Below, piece by piece: positions 57,703 to 64,000 of a stretch of DNA of 64,000 bases. Positions within the stretch are counted from its first letter, which is position 1. Each line of letters begins with the position of its first letter. Origin of the DNA: Sediminihabitans luteus (GTDB lineage: Bacteria > Actinomycetota > Actinomycetes > Actinomycetales > Cellulomonadaceae); contig NZ_PGFE01000001.1 in assembly GCF_002797595.1 (NCBI RefSeq), forward strand, positions 186,001 to 250,000, in the 5' to 3' direction. Below the pieces are notes generated by a model. It was not told the DNA's origin. It did no database searches and saw only the letters and a list, made by a program, of their open reading frames with translations. Made by a program: the position numbers and the translations under genes.

Positions 57703-59499
57703 TCACTCAGCGCGGACCCACTGGTCGGCGTTCCACGAGATCGTGCTCTGCGTCGCCGTGCGGCGGACGTTGGAGAGCGTCGAGTCGTAGGCCGAGACGC
57801 CCGGGTGGGCGAACACGGGGATGCCGTACAGGTTGTCCCAGAGGAGCTTCTCGATCACCTTCTGCTGCTCGAGGTGCACGGCCGGGTCGACCGTCGAGGA
57901 CAGCGTGTCCCAGGCGGCGTCGACGTCGGCGTTGGAGAAGCCACCGTAGTTCTGCGGCGCGTCCGTCTTGTAGATGTTGGCACCCGAGGCGACCTGGCCG
58001 GAGCCGGCCCACGCGAAGAGCGCGACCTCGTAGTCACCGTTCGGCAGGTCCTTGTCGAAGAACTCGGCCGAACCGGTGTCCTCGACCTCGAAGCCGGCCT
58101 GGTCACAGCTCGACTTGATGAGCGCGACCTCGTCCGCACGACGCGGGTTCGGGGCCGAGTAGCCGATGCGGACCTTGATCGGGGTCGCCACGCCGGACTC
58201 CTCGACCTTCGCCTTCGCCGCGTCGAGGTCGACCGTGTCGTAGCGGCCGTCGTACGAGGCGTCCGTGACCTCCGTGTAGGTGTCCTGGAACGGGAAGACC
58301 TCGCGGGCGTTCATGACCTCCGCGTCGGGGTTGATCGGCTTGATCAGCTTCTCGACGATGTCCGCGCGCGGCACGCAGAGCGCGAAGGCCTCGCGCAGCG
58401 GGAGCGAGTCGGCGAAGTCGCCGTTGTTGAAGTTGAAGTCCAGGTGCTCCCAGGTGAGCGAGTCACCCGTGAGGACCGTGACCGAGTCGCCGAGCGCGTT
58501 GAGCTGGGCGAGGGTGTCGACCGTGGCCTGCGGCTCGATGACGTTGAGGTCACCGTTCTGGAGCGCCTGGACCTGGGCGTCGGCCGCCGTGAAGCGGAAC
58601 GTCAGGTTCTTGGTCGCAGCCTGCTGGCCGTAGTACTTGTCGTTCGCCTCGAGGGTGATCGACTGGCCGGCCGACCAGCCGTCCTGCTTGAACTTGTACG
58701 GGCCCGAGGACGGGATGAGCGCGGCGTCAGGGAGCTCGCCCGGGGTCGGGGAGAGCCAGCCCGTGTTCCAGAACTCGGCGGCCTTCGTCAGGACGTCCAT
58801 GTCCTTGTCCTGGATGGCCTTGACGAGGTCGGCGACCGAGACGCCGATCTGGTCCGCGACGACGTGCGCCGGGAACGGTGCGCTGACGAGGATCTCCCAG
58901 TCGGCGTAGACCTTGGCGTAGTCGAGCTCGAACGACTTGCCCTCGGCGTCGCCCTGGGGGCCGTCCGGGACGTACTCGCCGTAGGTCGTGCCGGCGACGT
59001 GGTTGAACAGCGGCGTGCCGTCGTCCTTGGTGATGGCCTGCGCGGCCCAGTCGAGGAAGAAGTCGGCGTTGGTGATCTGCGTGCCGTCCGACCACACCGC
59101 GTCGTCCGCGATCGTGTACTTGACCTTCAGCGGGTCCTCGGAGACGACCTCGTAGCTGCCGAACGAGTCGTTCTGGCAGATCGTGCCGTCGGTGCCGAAG
59201 TAGACGAAGCCCTCGAGCATGCGGTCGGTGACGACCGAGTTGTAGGTCGAGTACGTCTCGGGGGTGTAGCTGTTGTAGCCGAGGAACTCGTCCTCACCGA
59301 CCGAGTACGACACGGTGTCGTCCTTGGTCGTGACGTCGCCCAGGTCCGCCTTGCAGGGACCGTCAGCGGCGGTCTCCGTGCTGCTGGACGCTGCATCCGT
59401 CGAGCTGGCGTCGTCGTCAGCGGGGCTGGTGCATGCCGAGAACAGCAGGGCTCCCGACGCGGCCACGGCAAGCGTGGCTCCAAAGCGTCTGATCTTCAA
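57703..59499 (-). CDS. Oligopeptide-binding lipoprotein (SBP family 5)
   Basis: Extracytoplasmic peptide-binding protein, 598 residues. The signal peptide (KIRRFGATLAVAASGALLFSAC) ends in a lipobox with Cys23; a Ser/Thr/Asp-rich linker follows. SBP_bac_5 features include TYSTYNSVVTDRMLEGFVYF near residue 85 and FKQDGWSAGQSITLEANDKYYG near residue 285. The start is TTG at 59499, chosen because GGAGGAGG lies four bases upstream and because no ATG or GTG gives a proper signal peptide. It heads the operon with oppB, oppC and the double ATPase. Peptide specificity is unknown. Confidence 0.92.
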   Translation of the reverse strand: MKIRRFGATLAVAASGALLFSACTSPADDDASSTDAASSSTETAADGPCKADLGDVTTKDDTVSYSVGEDEFLGYNSYTPETYSTYNSVVTDRMLEGFVYFGTDGTICQNDSFGSYEVVSEDPLKVKYTIADDAVWSDGTQITNADFFLDWAAQAITKDDGTPLFNHVAGTTYGEYVPDGPQGDAEGKSFELDYAKVYADWEILVSAPFPAHVVADQIGVSVADLVKAIQDKDMDVLTKAAEFWNTGWLSPTPGELPDAALIPSSGPYKFKQDGWSAGQSITLEANDKYYGQQAATKNLTFRFTAADAQVQALQNGDLNVIEPQATVDTLAQLNALGDSVTVLTGDSLTWEHLDFNFNNGDFADSLPLREAFALCVPRADIVEKLIKPINPDAEVMNAREVFPFQDTYTEVTDASYDGRYDTVDLDAAKAKVEESGVATPIKVRIGYSAPNPRRADEVALIKSSCDQAGFEVEDTGSAEFFDKDLPNGDYEVALFAWAGSGQVASGANIYKTDAPQNYGGFSNADVDAAWDTLSSTVDPAVHLEQQKVIEKLLWDNLYGIPVFAHPGVSAYDSTLSNVRRTATQSTISWNADQWVRAE

Positions 59500-59785
59500 G
59501 GTTCCTCCTCCATGGGTGGTGGCCGGCGCGGTCCTGCGGAGGTGCGTGATGACGCAGTCCCCAGGGGGTCCGAACCCGGCCACCGTGGCTTGTGACCCAA
59601 CGTACAGAGGAACTTGCGGCGAATTCCCGGATTCGGTGCTTGGTCCCGCCGATCGTTACTGAGTCGATACTGGCCGGTAACAATCCGAGAAGCGGGCGAC
59701 ACGACCGATTAACCCGGGAATGTGATATGGGAGCACTGCCGTGTGGCGCCCGTCACGAGGGGCCGCGGGCTCCTACGCTGGTCGC
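59500..59785. promoter_or_regulatory. Divergent promoter region of the peptide transporter and VOC gene
   Basis: A 286-bp region, less GC-rich than its surroundings. On the minus strand TACGTT (59599-59604) could be the -10 element of the peptide operon with a leader of about 95 bases; GTTAC and GTAAC half-sites lie at 59655-59659 and 59677-59681. On the plus strand TACGCT (59774-59779) precedes the VOC start by six bases. Confidence 0.35.
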
Positions 59786-60244
59786 ATGACGCTCCGGATG
59801 GACAACGTCGGCATCGTCGTCGCCGACCTCGACGCGGCGATCACCTTCTTCGCCGCCCTCGGGCTCGAGCTCGAGGGGCGCGCGACCGTGGACGGCGCAT
59901 GGGCGGGCCAGGTGACCGGCCTCGGTCACCAGCAGGTCGAGATCGCCACGCTGCGCACGCCCGACGGCCACGGCCGGCTCGAGCTCTCGCGCTTCGTCGA
60001 GCCCGACGTCGTCGCCGACCACCGCAGGGCCCCGGTCAACGCGCTCGGGTACCTGCGGGTCATGTTCGCGGTCGACGACCTCGACGCGACCCTCGCCCGC
60101 CTCGACGCCCATGGGGTCGAGCTCGTGAGCACCGAGGTCGTCACCTACGAGGACGTGTACCGGCTCTGCTACGTCCGCGGGCCCGAGGGCATCCTGCTCG
60201 GGCTCGCGCAGGAGCTCCACGGGACGGGCGCCGACGGGTCGTGA
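59786..60244 (+). CDS. VOC-superfamily (glyoxalase-like) protein
   Basis: A 152-residue protein with the two beta-alpha-beta-beta-beta units of the vicinal oxygen chelate fold: NVGIVVADLDAAITFFAALGLE at the start and LGYLRVMFAVDDLDATLARL near residue 88. The final GPEGILLGLAQEL is typical. Possible roles are glyoxalase, dioxygenase or antibiotic resistance; metal ligands do not decide between them. The ATG at 59786 follows TACGCT by six bases with no Shine-Dalgarno, a leaderless pattern. The stop codon is repeated 18 bases later in a short direct repeat. Confidence 0.82.
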   Translation: MTLRMDNVGIVVADLDAAITFFAALGLELEGRATVDGAWAGQVTGLGHQQVEIATLRTPDGHGRLELSRFVEPDVVADHRRAPVNALGYLRVMFAVDDLDATLARLDAHGVELVSTEVVTYEDVYRLCYVRGPEGILLGLAQELHGTGADGS

Positions 60245-60276
60245 ACCGGCGCCGGGTCGTGAGCCGACGACGGGAC
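60241..60276. repeat. 18-bp direct repeat carrying the VOC stop
   Basis: Two similar 18-bp units (60241-60258 and 60259-60276), each beginning GTGA and containing CCG and GGGT/GGGA blocks. The first TGA (60242-60244) is the VOC stop and the second lies 18 bases later in the same frame. Confidence 0.6.
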
Positions 60277-60323
60277 CAGCGCCAGAACGGGCGCTGCCTG
60301 CCGGTCGACCTGTTGACCGCACG

Positions 60324-60391
60324 GCCCCGTCGGGTACACAGCCGCGTCGGCTGCACGACCCCATCGGCTACATGGCCCCACAAGCTACACA
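60324..60391. repeat. 17-bp tandem repeat at the HIT gene 3' end
   Basis: Four degenerate 17-bp units (consensus RCCCCGTCGGCTACACR) at 60324-60340, 60341-60357, 60358-60374 and 60375-60391. The last contains the stop of the HIT gene (60385-60387). On the minus strand the next unit repeats TAG in another frame; the two further units have CAG and TAC instead. Confidence 0.75.
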
Positions 60392-60879
60392 GCGACGCGG
60401 AACTCCGCCGAGCTCCGGAGCCGACGAACCTCTGCGGCGAGGTCCGCGCGCAGCGGATCGTGGGCCGGACCCAGCCGGTACCGCTCGTCGGTCCAACGGT
60501 CGGGCGGGTAGAGCCAGACCGGCTTCCTGACGAGCGCGGGCGGCTCCCAGTCGTAGCGCGGCCAGACGTGAGCGTGCAAGTAGGCGTCGGCGTTGCCAAG
60601 GATCTCGACGTTCACGCGACGGAACGTCTCGTCATGTCGAGAGCAGACGCTCTCGACCGCCGTCGCGAGGAGATCCACGTCTGCCAGGTAGCGGACGCGT
60701 TCCTCGCGCGGGAGGTCTGTCAGCCGATCCACCCCGGGAACCTTCGTGAGCGCGAGCGAGTAGCCCGGAAGCCACTGCACGTCGCCGATCACCGCGATGG
60801 AGCTGTTCAGGTGGGCCAGCACGGTGGGGTTCTCGCCGCTGAGCGCCGACCTGACCCGGTCCGACCGCCAGTCGCTCAT
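60385..60879 (-). CDS. HIT-family nucleotide hydrolase-like protein
   Basis: A 164-residue protein of the HIT superfamily. The histidine-triad region reads ADAYLHAHVWPRYDWEP near residue 110, with the His-x-His pair, and GYSLALTKVP near residue 40 is the usual N-terminal strand. These enzymes hydrolyse dinucleoside polyphosphates or AMP conjugates. The third histidine of the motif is replaced (Trp/Pro), so activity is uncertain. The ATG at 60879 overlaps the stop of a truncated higA copy (ATGA). It is the last gene of the small accessory island. Confidence 0.75.
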   Translation of the reverse strand: MSDWRSDRVRSALSGENPTVLAHLNSSIAVIGDVQWLPGYSLALTKVPGVDRLTDLPREERVRYLADVDLLATAVESVCSRHDETFRRVNVEILGNADAYLHAHVWPRYDWEPPALVRKPVWLYPPDRWTDERYRLGPAHDPLRADLAAEVRRLRSSAEFRVAV

Positions 60880-60982
60880 GCGACCGCGAGAGGCGTGATC
60901 GCTGCAACCGTGTCGCGCAGTGCACGGCGCTCGAGCCGGAGCTCGTCGTTCGACTGCAGGTTCATCCAGAACTCCTCGGACG
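60874..60982. repeat. Direct repeat copy 1 (higA 3' end)
   Basis: A 109-bp stretch that is nearly identical (two differences seen) to 62745-62853. It begins at the start codon of the HIT gene and covers the last 35 codons of higA. Confidence 0.95.
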
Positions 60983-61005
60983 CACCGACACGACGCGCCA
61001 CACAC
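60876..61005 (-). pseudogene. Truncated higA antitoxin remnant
   Basis: Only the last part of HigA is kept: SEEFWMNLQSN, then ELRLERRALRDTVAAITPLAVA, one amino acid different from the intact copy at 62747-63067. Upstream of SEEFW similarity fades within about eight residues (RRVGA against RYFGT) and no helix-turn-helix part remains. The frame has no proper start, so the product is unlikely to be a working antitoxin, but its stop overlaps the HIT start just as intact higA overlaps the GNAT gene. Confidence 0.88.
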
Positions 61006-61008
61006 CGC

Positions 61009-61329
61009 TCATTCGGCGACCATGACCACACGCCAGGGCCGGACGCGCACCGCCAGCAGTCCCGAGACGACAGCCTCGTCGGCCCGCGCGAGCCTCTCAA
61101 CCTCGTCGATGCCGACTGACTCGGGAAAACGCACCACCGTCATGCCCTCACCGTCGGCATCGGAGAACGAGCCGGCAGCGACGAGCCACCCCGCCTCGTC
61201 CAGCGAACGGAGGAACGCGACGTGGTGGGGGAATCGCGAGTCCTGGAACATGGGTCCGGCGGCCGTCGGTCCGGGCGTGTGCACCAGCGCTGCCCAGGCG
61301 ATACCCGAACCGGCCTTTTCGGAGGTCAT
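61009..61329 (-). CDS. YciI-like protein
   Basis: A 106-residue protein with a YCII-type ferredoxin-like fold: WAALVHTPGP at the start, then FPHHVAFLRSLDEAGWLVAAGSF with the conserved His and Gly residues, and a C-terminal strand. YciI-like proteins are small cytoplasmic proteins of uncertain enzymatic role. The ATG at 61329 has TAGCGT seven bases upstream and no Shine-Dalgarno, so it seems to have its own leaderless promoter. It lies within the region bracketed by the higA repeats. Confidence 0.72.
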   Translation of the reverse strand: MTSEKAGSGIAWAALVHTPGPTAAGPMFQDSRFPHHVAFLRSLDEAGWLVAAGSFSDADGEGMTVVRFPESVGIDEVERLARADEAVVSGLLAVRVRPWRVVMVAE

Positions 61330-61474
61330 GACGACCACGCTATTCGTTCGGCTGGAGCGCCGCGAGAGAGGCTCGCGTCGACCGCGCTGTTGCCAGCAGG
61401 TCCCCGGTGCGCCGAATCGCTGGACGGGCGCCACCGTCGGGGATACGCCCGACCAACGTCGGCGTCGACGTGGA

Positions 61475-62077
61475 TCATGTGGCCGGGAAGGCGGGCGCCG
61501 ATCCGTCCCGGGATTCGATTCCCCGCACCGTCATCGGCCACGACTTCTCGTCGATCGCCGCCTGGATCTGTCGTATCACAGAGCCGAGCACGCCACGCGA
61601 CAGAAGGCCTTCGCCGAGCGGTCCGGATTCGTCAGTCCCGAGCGGCGGGAGCCGATGCAGCGCCTCACGCTCACGATCCGTGAGCTCCGCGATCTGCCAG
61701 CGCACTTCGTCGTGCACGGCTTCCGGTCGACCGGGGTGAGCCAGCGAAACAGCCTTGGCAGCGTAGGCGGATGCCCCCAGCGCGTGGGCACCCATGTGCG
61801 CGACCGCGGCCGCCTGACCCACTGCCCGTGCTGCGGCAGCACCGGCCGGAGTCGTCGCGGCCTTGGCGGCCTTCACGGCGACGAGACGCTTCTTGATCTC
61901 TTCGCCGGCGCTGCTCTGCCCTGCGCTGTAGGCACGGGTACGGTTCACCGCATCGCGAATCTCAGCGTGCGCAGCAGCGTCGGCATCGAACTGCGGCAGC
62001 ACTCGCTCGGCGCATGACAGTGCCCACCGAGCGAGCACCCTTCGATCCGCATCGCTCAAGGTCTGGATCGACACCAT
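61475..62077 (-). CDS. Imm-5-like putative immunity protein
   Basis: A 200-residue alpha-helical, alanine-rich protein. The pattern LARWALSCAERVLPQFDA at residue 15, followed by repeated Ala-rich helices and AHMGAHALGASAYAAKAVSLA near residue 93, fits the Imm-5-like family of putative immunity proteins; this family was named from toxin neighbourhoods and few members are tested. No cognate toxin is visible beside it. The ATG at 62077 has TATGCT six bases upstream and no Shine-Dalgarno. Base composition is slightly lower in GC than the core genes. Confidence 0.65.
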   Translation of the reverse strand: MVSIQTLSDADRRVLARWALSCAERVLPQFDADAAAHAEIRDAVNRTRAYSAGQSSAGEEIKKRLVAVKAAKAATTPAGAAAARAVGQAAAVAHMGAHALGASAYAAKAVSLAHPGRPEAVHDEVRWQIAELTDREREALHRLPPLGTDESGPLGEGLLSRGVLGSVIRQIQAAIDEKSWPMTVRGIESRDGSAPAFPAT

Positions 62078-62273
62078 GCGGTGAGCATACGCGGCAAGGT
62101 CACGCCACGGGCGTCACGGCGGATGAGCGATGGCCCAGGGCCCGACTCGCTCGTCGAACCTGAATTCGACCACGTCCCGGCACACCAACCTCTGGGGGGA
62201 AAGTGCACCATATCGGCGCTCGCAGCCCCTCAAGACTCCTACGCTGCAGCGATCGTCAGGGCGTGGCTGCGGC

Positions 62274-62750
62274 TCACGAGGCAGGCAGCGGCTTCACCAT
62301 GATCAAGCAGGGGGTGCCTTCACCCCAGAGCGCGGTCTCCTCCAGCGACAGAAAGCCCCACCGCTCGTAGAAGTGACGAGTGCGCGCATATCCGGGATCA
62401 GGGTGCGAGGCTCCGAGCGTCTTCACCTGCAACAGCCGCACCCCACGGCGAACCGCATCGTCTTCGACAGCCCTGAGCATTGCCGTGCCGACGCCGGTCC
62501 CGTGCACCGACCGGTCGACGACGATGAGGTGCACTTCAGCGACATGCGGAAAGTGGCGATCGATCAGCGTGACACCGACGACCATTCCCTCGTCGTTGCG
62601 GACCGTCCATGTCTCCTTGGACCGAGCTGCTTCGATGTACTCCTCGTTGGAGTCCGGCTGCGCGAACCACTCGGGGACCGTGGTGAGCAACCTCGCGACG
62701 TCCTCGGGCACCTGCTGGTCGAGCCCAGCAACCCATGCAGTGCTGCTCAT
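62274..62750 (-). CDS. GNAT family N-acetyltransferase
   Basis: A 158-residue acetyltransferase. The acetyl-CoA loop is DRSVHGTGVGTAMLRAVEDDA near residue 80, and HFYERWGFLSLEE near residue 125 is the usual C-terminal motif. The ATG overlaps the higA stop (ATGA), so it is translated as the third gene of the higB-higA unit. Some TA operons carry a GNAT gene as the toxin itself, but here HigB is present, so it is probably a passenger. The substrate is unknown. Confidence 0.88.
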   Translation of the reverse strand: MSSTAWVAGLDQQVPEDVARLLTTVPEWFAQPDSNEEYIEAARSKETWTVRNDEGMVVGVTLIDRHFPHVAEVHLIVVDRSVHGTGVGTAMLRAVEDDAVRRGVRLLQVKTLGASHPDPGYARTRHFYERWGFLSLEETALWGEGTPCLIMVKPLPAS

Positions 62751-62853
62751 GCGACCGCGAGAGGCGTGATCGCTGCAACCGTGTCGCGCAGTGCACGGCG
62801 TTCGAGCCGGAGCTCGTAGTTCGACTGCAGGTTCATCCAGAACTCCTCGGACG
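62745..62853. repeat. Direct repeat copy 2 (higA 3' end)
   Basis: The second copy of the 109-bp repeat, here as the true end of intact higA and the start codon of the GNAT gene. The offset from copy 1 is 1871 bp. Confidence 0.95.
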
Positions 62854-63067
62854 TCCCGAAGTAGCGCGCCAGACGGATCGCCGTATCAGCGGTGATCCCC
62901 CGCTTGCCGTGCACGATCTCGTTGATCCGGCGCGGCGGCACGCCGATGGACACGGCAAGCCTGTTCTGAGTGATCCCGAAGCCCTCGATGAAATCCTCCA
63001 TCAGGATCTCCCCCGGGTGGATCGGTTCGATCAGGCTGCTCTCAGTGATAGTCGACGAGCTCGACAT
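62747..63067 (-). CDS. higA: HigA-family antitoxin
   Basis: A 106-residue XRE-type antitoxin. IEPIHPGEILMEDFIEG is the HigA N-terminal signature, the helix-turn-helix spans ITQNRLAVSIGVPPRRINEI near residue 35, and EEFWMNLQSNYELR is the family end. HigA binds the toxin and represses the operon. I choose the ATG at 63067; an ATG at 63082 would add five residues. Either start overlaps the higB stop. Its last 35 codons occur again 1.9 kb downstream. Confidence 0.92.
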   Translation of the reverse strand: MSSSSTITESSLIEPIHPGEILMEDFIEGFGITQNRLAVSIGVPPRRINEIVHGKRGITADTAIRLARYFGTSEEFWMNLQSNYELRLERRALRDTVAAITPLAVA

Positions 63068-63323
63068 CTTCCGCACCTCCATCTCGCCAGACGAAGCAGA
63101 GACGCCATTGCGCGTTCACGCGGATGCTGTGCTGCCCGCGTCGGTCGCCGACCAGACGCTCCAGGTGGTTGCCTGGCGGGACCCTGAGGTCCTCGACATC
63201 CTTCGCCGCATGAATCAACTCGAGCTTCCGCAATGCCGCCCGCTGTACCGTCCGGTCGACGCGCTTGACGTACTGCTCGTGCCAGATGTGCTCGGTGTCC
63301 TTGCTGCCGAACGATCTGATCAC
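63042..63323 (-). CDS. higB: HigB-family toxin
   Basis: A 93-residue RelE/ParE-fold toxin that cleaves mRNA at the ribosome. The start IRSFGSKDTEHIW, the middle LRVPPGNHLERLVGDRRGQHSIRVN and the ending WRLCFVW...VELVDYH match the HigB family well. It is first in the operon, as usual for higBA. The GTG at 63323 lies six bases after TACCCT, which suggests a leaderless message. Confidence 0.92.
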   Translation of the reverse strand: MIRSFGSKDTEHIWHEQYVKRVDRTVQRAALRKLELIHAAKDVEDLRVPPGNHLERLVGDRRGQHSIRVNAQWRLCFVWRDGGAEDVELVDYH

Positions 63324-63329
63324 ACGACC

Positions 63330-63348
63330 AGGGTATAACGGACACCGT
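63330..63348 (-). promoter_or_regulatory. Candidate higBA promoter and operator
   Basis: TACCCT (63330-63335 on the minus strand) is six bases before the higB start. Just upstream ACGGACACCGT (63338-63348) is a small palindrome centred on ACA with loosely matching AT-rich flanks, a possible HigA binding site. No convincing -35 box is seen. Confidence 0.4.
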
Positions 63349-63356
63349 CAATAACG

Positions 63357-64000
63357 CTAGACGTTAAACCGGAACTCCACCACGTCGCCGTCCGCCATCA
63401 CGTAGTCCTTGCCCTCGACGCGAGCCTTGCCCGCGGCGCGCGCGGCGGCGACCGAGCCCGCCTCGACGAGGTCGTCGAACGAGATGACCTCGGCCTTGAT
63501 GAAGCCGCGCTCGAAGTCGGTGTGGATGACGCCCGCCGCCTGGGGTGCGGTCCAGCCCCGGTGGATCGTCCACGCGCGCGACTCCTTGGGGCCGGCCGTG
63601 AGGTAGGTCTGCAGGCCGAGGGTCTCGAAGCCGACGCGCGCGAGCTGGTCGAGCCCTGCCTCGTCCTGGCCCGAGTCGGCGAGCATCTCGGCGGCCTCGT
63701 CGGGCTCGAGCTCGACGAGCTCGGACTCGAACTTCGCGTCGAGGAAGATCGCCTGCGCGGGCGCCACGAGGTCGCGCAGCGCCTGCTTGCGCTCCTCGTC
63801 GGCCAGGCCCGCGTCGTCGGTGTTGAACACGTAGATGAACGGCTTGGCGGTCAGGAGCTGGAAGCTCGCGACGTCGGCCAGGTCGAGGCCTGCGGCCGCG
63901 GCGCCCTGGAAGAGCGTCGTTCCCTCCTCGAGGATCTTCTGGGCCTTCTGAGCCGCCTCGACGAGCGCCGGGTCGCCCTTCTTGATCTTGACCTCCTTCT
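63357..64000 (-). CDS. ychF: Redox-regulated ATPase YchF, partial (5' end outside window)
   Basis: The C-terminal 214 residues of the Obg-family ATPase YchF/OLA1. Visible are FIYVFNTDDA, the coiled-coil/helical part and the TGS domain with TAGPKESRAWTIHRGWTAPQAAGVIHTDFERGFIKAEVIS and the ending VEGKDYVMADGDVVEFRFNV, nearly invariant in the family. YchF binds ribosomes and responds to oxidative stress. The G domain and the start lie past base 64000. Confidence 0.93.
   Translation of the reverse strand, partial: KEVKIKKGDPALVEAAQKAQKILEEGTTLFQGAAAAGLDLADVASFQLLTAKPFIYVFNTDDAGLADEERKQALRDLVAPAQAIFLDAKFESELVELEPDEAAEMLADSGQDEAGLDQLARVGFETLGLQTYLTAGPKESRAWTIHRGWTAPQAAGVIHTDFERGFIKAEVISFDDLVEAGSVAAARAAGKARVEGKDYVMADGDVVEFRFNV

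Noticed and set aside
61330-61474. Possible degraded gene between the YciI-like and Imm-5-like genes
   Set aside because: The 145-bp gap shows no readable protein remnant beyond the promoter box of the YciI-like gene.
62081-62302. Small plus-strand open frame in the gap between the Imm-5-like and GNAT genes
   Set aside because: No ribosome-binding site, promoter box or recognisable protein motif; it overlaps the end of the GNAT gene.
63341-63355. TTGACG upstream of higB as a -35 box
   Set aside because: The distance to the TACCCT or TATACC boxes is about eight to ten bases, far from the required 16-18.
60384-63356. The accessory patch as an integrated element such as a prophage or integrative element
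   Set aside because: No integrase, transposase, tRNA attachment site or terminal inverted repeat was found; only the internal higA direct repeat is present.

Overview
The window is high-GC DNA from an actinobacterium. Gene content and order point to the Micrococcales, most likely Cellulomonas or a close relative. The evidence is GTG and TTG starts, mycothiol synthesis (mshB), a SigE-RseA-HtrA-TatB block, a DapE/LOG/FolP2/DUF3117 block, dapC next to a 7Fe ferredoxin, and many genes that look leaderless. This is inferred from gene content; no sequence comparison was run. It is mostly ordinary chromosome, plus one small accessory patch near the right end. No tRNA, rRNA, CRISPR array, transposase or prophage was seen.

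Layout. 1-7.2 kb: a nucleoside uptake and salvage operon on the minus strand (bmpA-type lipoprotein, double ATPase, two permeases, cdd, partial deoA). 7.2-9.5 kb: M20 amidohydrolase and mannose-1-phosphate guanylyltransferase. 9.8-13.4 kb: sdhCDAB on the plus strand with a Crp/GlxR-like site upstream. 13.5-16.9 kb: YihY, 2H phosphoesterase, trpS and tatB. 16.9-20.9 kb: htrA, anti-sigma factor and ECF sigma factor, with a divergent O-methyltransferase, matching the mycobacterial sigE locus. 21-28.5 kb: pepA, DUF3117, PIG-V-like mannosyltransferase, folP2, LOG and dapE, with divergent dapD. 28.5-33.3 kb: a lysozyme-like membrane protein, gltA with a strong Crp/GlxR-like site, dapC, fdxA and a small SH3-like protein. 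33.3-36.8 kb: an orphan gene, then an operon made of an ACT-domain protein, pheA and tyrA. 36.9-45.4 kb: VanW protein, DUF6113 protein, mshB, typA and a BCCT transporter. 45.5-52.9 kb: a four-gene MacB/FtsX-type exporter. 53-59.5 kb: an oligopeptide ABC importer. 59.8-63.3 kb: a VOC protein, then a minus-strand island (higB, higA, GNAT, Imm-5-like, YciI-like, a higA remnant, HIT). 63.4 kb to the end: partial ychF.

How genes work together. Lysine/diaminopimelate genes occur at two places (dapE/dapD and dapC). TCA-cycle genes (sdhCDAB, gltA) each carry a cAMP-receptor-type palindrome upstream. Two importers share one design: a lipoprotein gene first, a strong hairpin next, then the membrane parts, which would let the binding protein be made in excess.

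The three most unusual features are these. First, a 109-bp near-identical copy of the 3' end of higA lies in front of a second, unrelated downstream gene, so a 1.9-kb module is bracketed by direct repeats inside a toxin-antitoxin operon. Second, 15-18 bp tandem repeats keep appearing at gene 3' ends, several of them duplicating the stop codon; in one case the copies place stops in all three frames. Third, many genes carry a TANNNT box six or seven bases before the start codon and no Shine-Dalgarno sequence, which suggests widespread leaderless transcripts and fixes several start sites.
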